A stretch of 20,305 bases of DNA from Nitrospirota bacterium (GTDB lineage Bacteria > Nitrospirota > Thermodesulfovibrionia > Thermodesulfovibrionales > Magnetobacteriaceae). The translations under genes were made by a program, and so were the position numbers. The notes beneath the pieces are model-generated. The model worked only from the letters and a program-made list of their open reading frames with translations, did not search any database and had not been told where the DNA came from. Below are positions 8,117 to 14,436 of this stretch, piece after piece. Position 1 is the stretch's first letter, and every line of letters begins with the position of its first letter. The stretch lies in NCBI GenBank assembly GCA_015233265.1, contig JADFXZ010000021.1:1-20305 (forward strand). Direction: 5' to 3'.

Positions 8117-8351
8117 CACAATGACCCAGGGCAAACGCATTTGAAATATTATCATAGCGTGTTCATAGAAATAAGACCATTTGAATCATCCTGAGCTTGT
8201 CGAAGGATGCTCCTTTATATCTCATATCGGCATACATCGGAAATCCTTCGACAAGCTCAGGATGATTCTTCTTAGACGGTTCAGGTAGATTTGCGCTGTC
8301 GCTCGAATCCAGATGTGGAAATCTCTAATGCGTTTGCCCTGCACAATGACC
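8117..8351. mobile_element. MITE-like element B (8127-8341) with perfect 10-bp target duplication
   Basis: The element runs from 8127 to 8341 (215 bp). It begins CAGGGCAAACGCATT and ends with its exact reverse complement, a perfect 15-bp terminal inverted repeat. It is flanked by perfect direct copies of CACAATGACC (8117-8126 and 8342-8351). It encodes no protein. The middle holds a perfect 26-bp inverted repeat (8183-8208 and 8243-8268; core CATCCTGAGCTTGTCGAAGG) around a 34-nt loop, a sequence type found dispersed in many bacterial genomes. CAGGG ends with 8-10 bp duplications fit the ISAs1 family, so an ISAs1-type transposase elsewhere probably moved it. Confidence 0.88.
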
Positions 8352-8353
8352 TC

Positions 8354-8383
8354 TTTACAAACACTTGTGGATTGATGTAATAT
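8354..8383 (+). promoter_or_regulatory. Candidate promoter of the GAF-GGDEF gene
   Basis: TTTACA (8354-8359) and TAATAT (8378-8383) are separated by 18 bp. Transcription would start near 8390 and leave about 45 nt before the ATG at 8435. The -35 begins only three bases outside the target duplication of MITE B, so the insertion has replaced everything upstream of the core promoter. A TATAAT at 8413-8418 is too close to the ribosome site to be useful. Confidence 0.45.
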
Positions 8384-8434
8384 GAAGAGAGTTCGTGTTT
8401 GAACGGACTGTTTATAATAAAGGAGCAATCTGAT

Positions 8435-9424
8435 ATGACAAAGGAAATGAGCAGTGATTTGTATTCGGCAATTACTGAGTTACGCAAGCAGGACAATGCT
8501 ATTTCTCTGATTCACCAGATTATATGTGGACTGGTTAATTCAGTTGGAATGACCTCAGCAGCCTTTATAGAGAAGAGCCGAACGGACGACTACCTGATGA
8601 TAAGAGACACCTACAACGTTTCAGAACAAGTCATCCGAGCTTATAAACGTGCCATTGGCACTCATATAATTGGGCGAATATTTTATCAAGACGAATTCGA
8701 AGTTGTATTAAAGTCAGACAGTGAAAGCGATTATAAAGATATTTTTCTTGAACACGACTTTGATATGGCGGTGCTGTTGAGAATGTCTATAGAAAACCGC
8801 GCAATAGGTTTTTTAGTGTTATATTTTGATGAAAGATTTGAGATTTCAGATGAACTCAAGAGCTTCCTTATCGCTATAACTGCCATATGTTCCGAAGCGA
8901 TACGAAGGGAGATGATGGATAACTTGATAAAAGACACACGCACCATCGATCCTCAAACAGGCTTGTTTTATTACTTTTACTTCCATCAAAAGTTAAAAGA
9001 AGAATTCAATAAGAGCAAACGAACAAAGACACCACTTACAGTAGCAATCATTGATATGGATAATTTCAAAGATGTAATGAATTCCCACGGTTTGGAGACA
9101 GCTCATAGCTTATATAAAGAACTTGCCGATGAGTTGCGCTCCCACCTCAGGAGTGAAGATATAATTGGACGGCACGGCACTGACGAACTAATCTTATGTA
9201 TGCCGAATACATCATGTGGCAATGCTTGTATCTCTATGAACAATTTCATTGATGCTATAAGGGATAAGAAATTCACAACCCATCACTTGCTTACTTCAAT
9301 TGCAATTGGTACTGCGTCATTGCATCAGGATGAATCATTGGAAGAACTGCTCCATAGGGCACAACTTGCCTTGTATAAAGCGATGTTGATTGGAAATAAA
9401 ATAGCGATATGTTATGAGGTATAG
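8435..9424 (+). CDS. GAF-like sensor protein with degenerate GGDEF domain (I-site kept)
   Basis: A 329-residue soluble protein and the only confident plus-strand gene. The start ATG at 8435 has AGGAG 9 nt upstream; an in-frame TTG at 8399 lacks support. Residues 20-155 look like a GAF sensor domain, and 165-325 form a GGDEF fold. The signature is RHGTDEL (246-252) instead of RYGGDEF: the second glycine is threonine and the last position is leucine. The upstream DxD is present (IIDMDNFKD, D207/D209), but the following NDxxGH is degraded to MNSHGLETAH. The inhibitory site RxxD is intact (R239, D242). In the family, loss of the active-site glycine usually abolishes c-di-GMP synthesis, while the I-site can still bind c-di-GMP. 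I infer a receptor or regulatory subunit rather than a cyclase. It lies near, but on the opposite strand from, a siaABC operon and a PilZ-fused channel. Confidence 0.82.
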   Translation: MTKEMSSDLYSAITELRKQDNAISLIHQIICGLVNSVGMTSAAFIEKSRTDDYLMIRDTYNVSEQVIRAYKRAIGTHIIGRIFYQDEFEVVLKSDSESDYKDIFLEHDFDMAVLLRMSIENRAIGFLVLYFDERFEISDELKSFLIAITAICSEAIRREMMDNLIKDTRTIDPQTGLFYYFYFHQKLKEEFNKSKRTKTPLTVAIIDMDNFKDVMNSHGLETAHSLYKELADELRSHLRSEDIIGRHGTDELILCMPNTSCGNACISMNNFIDAIRDKKFTTHHLLTSIAIGTASLHQDESLEELLHRAQLALYKAMLIGNKIAICYEV

Positions 9425-9481
9425 TAAGTCTGTGTGATTGCCAGGTCATAGTCGCCCTTGTCTGCAAAGTCGCTACCCTGC

Positions 9482-9580
9482 TTAAAGTGCCTCTGACCAG
9501 CGTCTTTCTGCATACACCATTACGGTCATTATTAATAACAAAAAAGCGGCAACGCCGACTCTAACGAAAAAAAAGTACAT
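9482..9580 (-). CDS. Small 32-residue single-span membrane peptide
   Basis: A short frame encodes MYFFFVRVGVAAFLLL, then a hydrophobic IMTVMVYA and a charged tail ERRWSEAL. That gives one membrane span with a short charged C-terminus. The ATG (9578-9580) is preceded by AAGGGGA with about 8-nt spacing, resembling the ribosome site of the TPR gene upstream on the same strand (stop at 9648). It may be cotranscribed with that gene. An in-frame ATG at 9610 would add ten basic residues but has a poorer RBS. I do not recognise a family. Confidence 0.45.
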   Translation of the reverse strand: MYFFFVRVGVAAFLLLIMTVMVYAERRWSEAL

Positions 9581-9647
9581 CTTTGTTTTCCCCTTTTTAT
9601 TAAAGCGCATCACTGCCCCGGATATCGACATCGACACTACTGAGCCG

Positions 9648-10391
9648 CTATTTGCAGTCACCCTTAGTCTTAGCAATCTCGAAGATCTTACACAATTTAA
9701 ATTTGCACGCGCTGGCAAGGTCCTTGCAACCATTTACCTTATCGCCAAGTTTCATATAAGCAAGCCCACGGTTGTCGTATGCCTCAGCAAAATTTGGGTT
9801 AATCTTGATTGCCTCCGAGTAGCTTATAACAGCATTTTTGTAGTCATTCATTTTCCCATATACATAAGCCATAGCGTAGTAGGCCGAGGAGTCTTTGGGG
9901 TCAGCCCTTACAGCCTCCTTAAAATCGGCGATAGCCCGTTTATAGTCCTGTTTCCCTTTTAAGTACATCTGAGCGCGGTTGGTGTAGGCTATTGCCAGTT
10001 TCGGGTCAGTCTTTATGGCCCTGGTGTAGTCAGCGATGGCATTATTGTAGTCCTGTTTCCTTTCATACACAAGCCCGCGGCTGTAGTACGCGGTGGCGTC
10101 CTTAGGGTCAATGCTGATGGACTTGGTGTAGTCGGCTATGGCGCTGTTGTGGTCGCCTTTTCCTTCGTGCGCGTGGCCGCGGTTGAAGTATGGTGCAGAG
10201 GATTTCGGGCTTATCTTTATGGCCTTGGAATATTCGGCAATTGCCTTGTCAAATTCCTTTGTCTTCATGTACTCATTTCCCTTTTCAAAATACTTGTCGG
10301 CTGAATCCTCACCAAATGCCATTAAAGGCATACAAACCACCAGCATAGAAAAAATTACAACGACACTGACCCTGAATATTGAGTAACGCAT
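9648..10391 (-). CDS. Exported tetratricopeptide-repeat protein
   Basis: A 247-residue protein with an N-terminal export signal (MRYSIFRV, a hydrophobic core, then PLMAFG; likely cleavage after G27), followed by about six 34-residue TPR units covering residues 31-220. The units repeat the pattern DYNNAIADYTRAIKTDPK and AYYSRGLVYERK. TPR arrays form right-handed superhelices that bind partner proteins, here probably in the periplasm. The C-terminus (residues 222-246) holds four cysteines (C222, C229, C234, C246), possibly disulphide-bonded or a capping helix. The start chosen is the ATG at 10389-10391 with GGAGGGG upstream; a start 42 nt earlier would spoil the signal peptide. It is transcribed alone or with the downstream 32-residue peptide. 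The binding partner is unknown. Confidence 0.85.
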   Translation of the reverse strand: MRYSIFRVSVVVIFSMLVVCMPLMAFGEDSADKYFEKGNEYMKTKEFDKAIAEYSKAIKISPKSSAPYFNRGHAHEGKGDHNSAIADYTKSISIDPKDATAYYSRGLVYERKQDYNNAIADYTRAIKTDPKLAIAYTNRAQMYLKGKQDYKRAIADFKEAVRADPKDSSAYYAMAYVYGKMNDYKNAVISYSEAIKINPNFAEAYDNRGLAYMKLGDKVNGCKDLASACKFKLCKIFEIAKTKGDCK

Positions 10392-10423
10392 ATATTTTTC
10401 CCCTCCAGTATTAACAACAGTGT

Positions 10424-10432
10424 ATTTTAGCA
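10424..10432 (-). promoter_or_regulatory. Candidate extended -10 promoter of the TPR gene
   Basis: Minus-strand TGCTAAAAT matches TGnTATAAT with one change. The -35 position is not conserved. Transcription would begin near 10417, about 26 nt before the ATG at 10391. Confidence 0.4.
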
Positions 10433-10484
10433 TGTACTCTCAAAAAAAAGAAAAAGGCCATCTGAAACTTTTTCGGAAGCGTGA

Positions 10485-11063
10485 TTAGTCCGCAAAGACA
10501 TCCTTAATATCAACCAGCAGCCCATCAATCACCTTAGAATTAACAGTGCCCTCTGAGACCGCAACACAATGGAGCTTGTACGTGCCGTCATCGTATGTTA
10601 ATATCTGAATCTCCCTAAGTTCAGGGAATACAATCCAGAACTCCGGCACCTTAAATTTCTCGTAGACAACCCTCTTGACCTTGGTATCCCTTTCATAACT
10701 GTACTGAGATACAACTTCACAGACCATGTCCGGCACGCCGCGTATCCAATCCTGATAGATATGCATATTGTCATTTGCGATAAATAATATATCAGGCTGA
10801 AGGCTGTTTAATCCCTCCTCAAAGATCACATCGAGGGGGGACAAAAAAACCTTTCCCAACTTATGCCCCTTGACGTGACGACGTAGAATGTCAGCTAAGT
10901 TAAAAACAATATCTTGATGTTTTCCAAATGGACTTGGCCCCGTGGTTATCTGTCCATCAATAATCTCAGTCAGATCTTCTTCAAGCATTTCAGTCAAATC
11001 ACAATGCCTCGGCATCTTCGCACCGTCGATGATTTCAGTTAATGCCTCTTCGAGCGCTTCCAT
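10485..11063 (-). CDS. Uma2-family (DUF820) PD-(D/E)xK-fold protein
   Basis: A 192-residue protein with the full Uma2 pattern: TEIIDGQI near the start, SLQPDILFI (D91), GVPDMVCEVVS (E116), RDTKVKR followed by YEKFKVPEFWIVFPE. The acidic residues and nearby lysines fit a PD-(D/E)xK nuclease-like core. Uma2 proteins are abundant in cyanobacteria and other environmental bacteria; their biological role is not settled. The first 16 residues look like a duplicate of what follows: LEEALTEIIDG at 4-14 recurs as LEEDLTEIIDG at 28-38, and the DNA is similar too. The native start is therefore uncertain. The ATG at 11063 has only a distant GAGGG, and initiation at the ATG for residue 26 is also possible. 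The gene is single, between the TPR gene and MITE copy C. Confidence 0.83.
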   Translation of the reverse strand: MEALEEALTEIIDGAKMPRHCDLTEMLEEDLTEIIDGQITTGPSPFGKHQDIVFNLADILRRHVKGHKLGKVFLSPLDVIFEEGLNSLQPDILFIANDNMHIYQDWIRGVPDMVCEVVSQYSYERDTKVKRVVYEKFKVPEFWIVFPELREIQILTYDDGTYKLHCVAVSEGTVNSKVIDGLLVDIKDVFAD

Positions 11064-11099
11064 GATGATATTCTACCCTCAAGCGGCGGGGTTTGTCTA

Positions 11100-11258
11100 C
11101 AGGGCAAACGCACTATATGTGTATTGTTGTTACACTGGATCATGGCTAATGCAAGGAGTAGTATTAAATCGCACTTAATCTGTCATTCCTGCGAAAGCAG
11201 AAATCCAGTTCTTATGCAAAATGCAGTCAAAACGGATTATTTCAAGCTTTTTTTCTCT
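11100..11258. repeat. Truncated copy C of the CAGGGCAAACG MITE
   Basis: It begins CAGGGCAAACGCACTATATG and follows the reverse complement of the right half of element A for about 158 bp, with some eight substitutions and one indel (about 95% identity). The match stops within a T-rich run, and no partner terminal repeat is present before siaC. It is in inverted orientation relative to the same half of element A, 10.4 kb away. Confidence 0.8.
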
Positions 11259-11301
11259 GCGGTCTCATTCTAAGCTTGCTTTGTAACATTGTCATTCCGG
11301 T

Positions 11302-11694
11302 TTATTTGTGCCTTTCAACCTCTACAATGTTAAATGCAAGGCCGGGGGCGTCTTCCATAAATTCCTCGCCGCTTTCATGGGCGGTGTCGTTGTCTGTGTG
11401 GTATCGCCAGTTGACGGTTATTTCTTTGCCGGAGGCCGCTGCCTTCTCAAGCATTGTGAAAAAACTCATCAGGGCCTTCGAGCTGCTGCTGTTGAAATAG
11501 ATTAACTCAATGTTGAATACTATCGGGCTGTCGTATGGTGAATCAAAAAACTCCTTCAGCCACGCAAACACCGGCGTATAGAACGCCGCCGCGTTCTCAG
11601 GAAATGATTCACCTACAATATTAAACGTCTTTTCCTTTGGGTCAAAATTTATATGTGGAGTGGATTTTGTGGCTGCAACGTAGTATCTTTCCAT
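11302..11694 (-). CDS. siaC: SiaC-type regulatory phosphoprotein (DUF1987)
   Basis: A 130-residue cytosolic protein matching the SiaC/DUF1987 family through ATKSTPHINFDPKEKTFNI, GESFPENAAAFYTPV and IELIYFNSSSSKALMSFF. In Pseudomonas aeruginosa, SiaC is phosphorylated on a Thr in the NTSSS-like loop by the kinase SiaB and dephosphorylated by SiaA; the unphosphorylated form activates the diguanylate cyclase SiaD. Here that loop reads FNSSSSK (residues 67-73), so a serine (S69 or a neighbour) would be the acceptor. The ATG at 11694 has AGGAG about 10 nt upstream, and this ribosome site abuts the siaB stop codon, so the pair is translationally linked. No siaD follows; MITE copy C lies downstream instead. 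Confidence 0.88.
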   Translation of the reverse strand: MERYYVAATKSTPHINFDPKEKTFNIVGESFPENAAAFYTPVFAWLKEFFDSPYDSPIVFNIELIYFNSSSSKALMSFFTMLEKAAASGKEITVNWRYHTDNDTAHESGEEFMEDAPGLAFNIVEVERHK

Positions 11695-11710
11695 GATCTG
11701 CCATCTCCTG

Positions 11711-12256
11711 TCATATGAACACGGTTATCGATAAGAACGACATAGTCTTATCCACCGGTGTAAAGTCTATTTCTATTGGACGGCTTGCCTTTCTTGCCAT
11801 TTCTATAAAGCCCAGGCCGGCGCCCTTGCTGCCCTCTGGGGGAGGGTTCTTTCTCCTTTCCTTAAAAATCACTTTGAGTTCATCGCGGTCTAGATCTTTC
11901 AATCTATCCACCTGTTCCTTTATAACCGGTACCTTGTCGTTATATATGTTGTTGCCGCACCGAACGTAAAAGTGACCCTCATGGCTGCCAACAATAAAGA
12001 TCCCTATGCCTATATCTCCGCCCTCTTTTATCTCATTGAGTCTCTGAGCCGAATAGTTCATAACATTTTGCATCTGCTCGACGTATGTGGCGAAGACCTT
12101 CTGAATTGTATTAACATCGTTTTCCTCTATCTCCATCTTGAGCTTCAACGCCGCCCCAATCCCCTCAACAACGTGCTGGGACACAGGACCGCTGAAGCTG
12201 AAAAATTGCTCCTCGTTTTGCATCTGCCTGTATATGTCGTATAGATTCGTTAACAC
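11711..12256 (-). CDS. siaB: SiaB-type protein kinase (GHKL fold, DUF6272)
   Basis: A 181-residue cytosolic kinase predicted to phosphorylate SiaC. Family hallmarks are FSGPVSQHVVEGIGAAL (residues 21-37), the ATP-binding N-box YVEQMQNVMNYS (E60, N64), GIGIFIVGSHEGHFYVRCGN, the KGAGLGF glycine loop and the terminal IEIDFTPVDKTMSFLSI. The longest frame opens with TTG at 12268, but a GTG at 12254-12256 has GAGGG about 6 nt upstream and gives the expected family N-terminus MLTNLYDIY, so it is preferred. The gene follows the siaA stop (12276) by about 20 nt and precedes siaC by 16 nt, forming one operon in the order phosphatase, kinase, substrate. Confidence 0.88.
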   Translation of the reverse strand: MLTNLYDIYRQMQNEEQFFSFSGPVSQHVVEGIGAALKLKMEIEENDVNTIQKVFATYVEQMQNVMNYSAQRLNEIKEGGDIGIGIFIVGSHEGHFYVRCGNNIYNDKVPVIKEQVDRLKDLDRDELKVIFKERRKNPPPEGSKGAGLGFIEMARKASRPIEIDFTPVDKTMSFLSITVFI

Positions 12257-12275
12257 CGCCGCCCTCAATAATTGT

Positions 12276-14126
12276 CTAAATTTTAAATCCTATGACCGTT
12301 ATGTCATCACGCTGAGACTCATCCGCCCGGTACTGCTCAAATATCTCAGTAAGCAGGGTGTGTTGAGTTTGAAACGATTTATTGTTATTGACAGTTATGA
12401 ACTCCGTAAAGCGTTTCTTTCCAAACGGGATGCCCATAGAACCACCCACCTGGTCGCTTAAGCCGTCAGTCATCATATAAAAACTCATGTCGTCTGATAT
12501 GTTGATTTTATGATTTGTGAAGACAAAGTCCGTGTTTGACGTCTGATAGCCTATGCTCTTGCGGTCTCCTTTTATTTCATGCACAAACTGCCCACTGGCA
12601 AAAAACAGTGAGATTCTTGCCCCGGCAAATGTCAGCGTCTTTGCCTTCTTGTTCACATAGGATATGCCGATGTCAAGCCCGTTGTCGTAGAGTGAGTTGT
12701 CATCCCCTGTGCTCAGCGTATCCTTAATCAATTTGTTCGTATTGGTCAGGATTACAGAAGGATCAGTATAACCTAATTCGTTGACCACACGGTTGAGCGT
12801 CGTGCCGGCCAGCATGGTCATTATAGCGCCAGGGACACCGTGCCCCGTGCAGTCTATTACGGCTATCATAATATCGTCGTGCTGGCAGTAAAACCAGTAG
12901 AGGTCTCCGCCTATGACATCGCGCGGACGCCATATGACAAAATAATCCCCAAGCACCGCGTTGAGACTCTGAAGCTGCGGTAAGATCGCGCGCTGGATGC
13001 TGCTAGCGTAACGGATGCTGTCCATAATTTGATTATTCGCCTCTTCAACCTGACGATTTCTTGCCTCCAGCTGATGGCCTGATTCGTTTAGTCTCATACT
13101 CAGCCTCGAAATATAAACAAGTAAGGCAATCAATGCCGCGATAAACAGTGATATTAATATTACCGGCACCATGTGCTGCTGGAAAATATCGTGCCATGTT
13201 ACCTGTCCATAGTCTTCATAAGGGCTGACTTGCAGGTATTTCAATAGGTCATCGACAGTCTCGTAGTTAAGCGGAATTGTCCAACCCTCTATCTCAGCCG
13301 ACTTGGCGGCTGGGCTGTCCTTAGGCATCCCCAAAAGGGCTGAGGCCGTTAATTTGGCAAGTGACTCTGGCGTGTGTTTCACCTTGGCAATCGGCCACTC
13401 AGGGTACAGCGGTGTGCTCAGCAGAAATGGGAAGGTCTCGTAATCAGCGCCCTTGCCATTATATTTAATCACCTTGAATTCGTTAAGGGCAATCTCCCCA
13501 CTGGCCGCCATCCTCTCAAACGTGTCAGTTCTAACCGTCCCTGCGTCAACAATGCCTTTTCTGACGGCAAAGACAACATTTTGATGTCTGTTCATAAACT
13601 CAAGGGAAGAGAAATCCTTCCAGGGATTGATGCCGTGCCTTTTCATCTCGCCCCACGCCATTGCCCATCCGCCAAGCGAGGATTTATCTACAGCGGCAAA
13701 CTTCACTCCTCGCAGGTCTTCTATTGTATTGATATCTGAGCGTCCAGCCCGCGTGAATATGACGCCGCCAAAGACAGTATATCCCTTGCCTAATTTTAAA
13801 TTCTCCATAGTTGCTATCCTGCTGACACGGTGCCTGACCTCCAGTTCGATGTAAATAGATGGGTTTACTATGATAAACTCGACCGAACTGGTCTTGACCG
13901 CGCTGTCAATTTCGTCAAATGAAAGGGGGATGAGGTTAAACTTAAACCCTGGAATATGCGCAGTCAGATAATCCATAGTCGGCTGCCAAGCCTCACGGCA
14001 GCGGTCCTTACCCATATGGGCAAGCACCCCAATCCGCACATCACGCTGCCCATCGGCATGGGCTGCCCCATAAAGCACAGGCGCAATCAATAGAATTAAC
14101 GTGATAAATATTCTTAAAATCAACAT
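12276..14126 (-). CDS. siaA: SiaA-like PP2C (SpoIIE) phosphatase with periplasmic PhnD-type sensor domain
   Basis: A 616-residue inner-membrane receptor phosphatase. A signal/anchor (MLILRIFITLILL to AAHA) leads into a periplasmic PhnD/phosphonate-binding-like domain at about residues 25-305 (DVRIGVLAHMGKDRC, FIIVNPSIYIELE, EDLRGVKFAAVDKSSLGGW, DAGTVRTDTFERM). One membrane span follows at about 320-340 (VPVILISLFIAAL), then a coiled coil (344-375) and the SpoIIE/PP2C phosphatase. Metal ligands are visible in VIGGDLYWF (D408), AVIDCTGHGVPGA (D425), MTDGLSD and the terminal RDDITVIGF. Its predicted target is phospho-SiaC. P. aeruginosa SiaA senses through a different extracytoplasmic domain, so the ligand here should differ; the fold binds phosphonates, phosphate or other oxyanions. 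The start at 14126 has GAGG 6 nt upstream and lies 33 nt from the promoter; the ATG at 14147 has no RBS. Confidence 0.86.
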   Translation of the reverse strand: MLILRIFITLILLIAPVLYGAAHADGQRDVRIGVLAHMGKDRCREAWQPTMDYLTAHIPGFKFNLIPLSFDEIDSAVKTSSVEFIIVNPSIYIELEVRHRVSRIATMENLKLGKGYTVFGGVIFTRAGRSDINTIEDLRGVKFAAVDKSSLGGWAMAWGEMKRHGINPWKDFSSLEFMNRHQNVVFAVRKGIVDAGTVRTDTFERMAASGEIALNEFKVIKYNGKGADYETFPFLLSTPLYPEWPIAKVKHTPESLAKLTASALLGMPKDSPAAKSAEIEGWTIPLNYETVDDLLKYLQVSPYEDYGQVTWHDIFQQHMVPVILISLFIAALIALLVYISRLSMRLNESGHQLEARNRQVEEANNQIMDSIRYASSIQRAILPQLQSLNAVLGDYFVIWRPRDVIGGDLYWFYCQHDDIMIAVIDCTGHGVPGAIMTMLAGTTLNRVVNELGYTDPSVILTNTNKLIKDTLSTGDDNSLYDNGLDIGISYVNKKAKTLTFAGARISLFFASGQFVHEIKGDRKSIGYQTSNTDFVFTNHKINISDDMSFYMMTDGLSDQVGGSMGIPFGKKRFTEFITVNNNKSFQTQHTLLTEIFEQYRADESQRDDITVIGFKI

Positions 14127-14165
14127 ATACCGCCTCAAATACCACATAGCACTAATTTCTTTGAT

Positions 14166-14194
14166 ATTATACGCTTAATTCAATCCATTTTCAA
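14166..14194 (-). promoter_or_regulatory. Strong sigma-70-type promoter of the siaABC operon
   Basis: Minus-strand TTGAAA (14189-14194), an exact 17-bp spacer and a perfect TATAAT (14166-14171). Transcription would begin near 14159, about 33 nt before the preferred siaA start. The -35 overlaps the last codons of the preceding 78-residue gene, so siaABC can be expressed separately from the channel gene. Confidence 0.72.
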
Positions 14195-14427
14195 CAGCAA
14201 TGTTTTTTTTTGTCACGATTTGAGTTATTAAGATTTTCGTACCGCACCTGCCCTGCCCTCTCTGATTCGTATGCTGTGTCCCAGGAGTGTGACAAGATCT
14301 CATCAAATGTAATACTTCCTATGAATCGTGGGTAAAGTAGCAAATGTCCTTGGACGCGGGACAGAAATCCCATGCCACATGGCACAGTTGGGCATAAACT
14401 CTCTATTTCCATTATGTCTTCATACAT
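14191..14427 (-). CDS. Unrecognised 78-residue protein downstream of the FNT-PilZ gene
   Basis: A small protein beginning MYEDIMEIESLCPTVPCG and ending in a polar tail, NSNRDKKKHCC. The ATG at 14427 lies 9 nt after the FNT-PilZ stop, with AAGGA overlapping that TAA stop and 6-nt spacing, an arrangement typical of coupled genes. The centre (GFLSRVQGHLLLYPRFIGSITFDEIL) has hydrophobic stretches but no convincing membrane span. Two cysteines lie near the N-terminus (C12, C17) and two end the protein, so metal binding is conceivable. No family is recognised. The close coupling suggests an accessory to the channel, but a chance frame cannot be excluded. Confidence 0.5.
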   Translation of the reverse strand: MYEDIMEIESLCPTVPCGMGFLSRVQGHLLLYPRFIGSITFDEILSHSWDTAYESERAGQVRYENLNNSNRDKKKHCC

Positions 14428-14436
14428 ACGTAGTCC

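Noticed and set aside
8222..8496. Two minus-strand frames over MITE B and the GGDEF start
   Set aside because: They are translated palindromic repeat and overlap a well-supported start.
9482..9733. 83-residue minus-strand frame overlapping the TPR gene's end
   Set aside because: Its upstream half overlaps the TPR gene in another frame; only the final 32 codons, which have their own RBS, are plausible.
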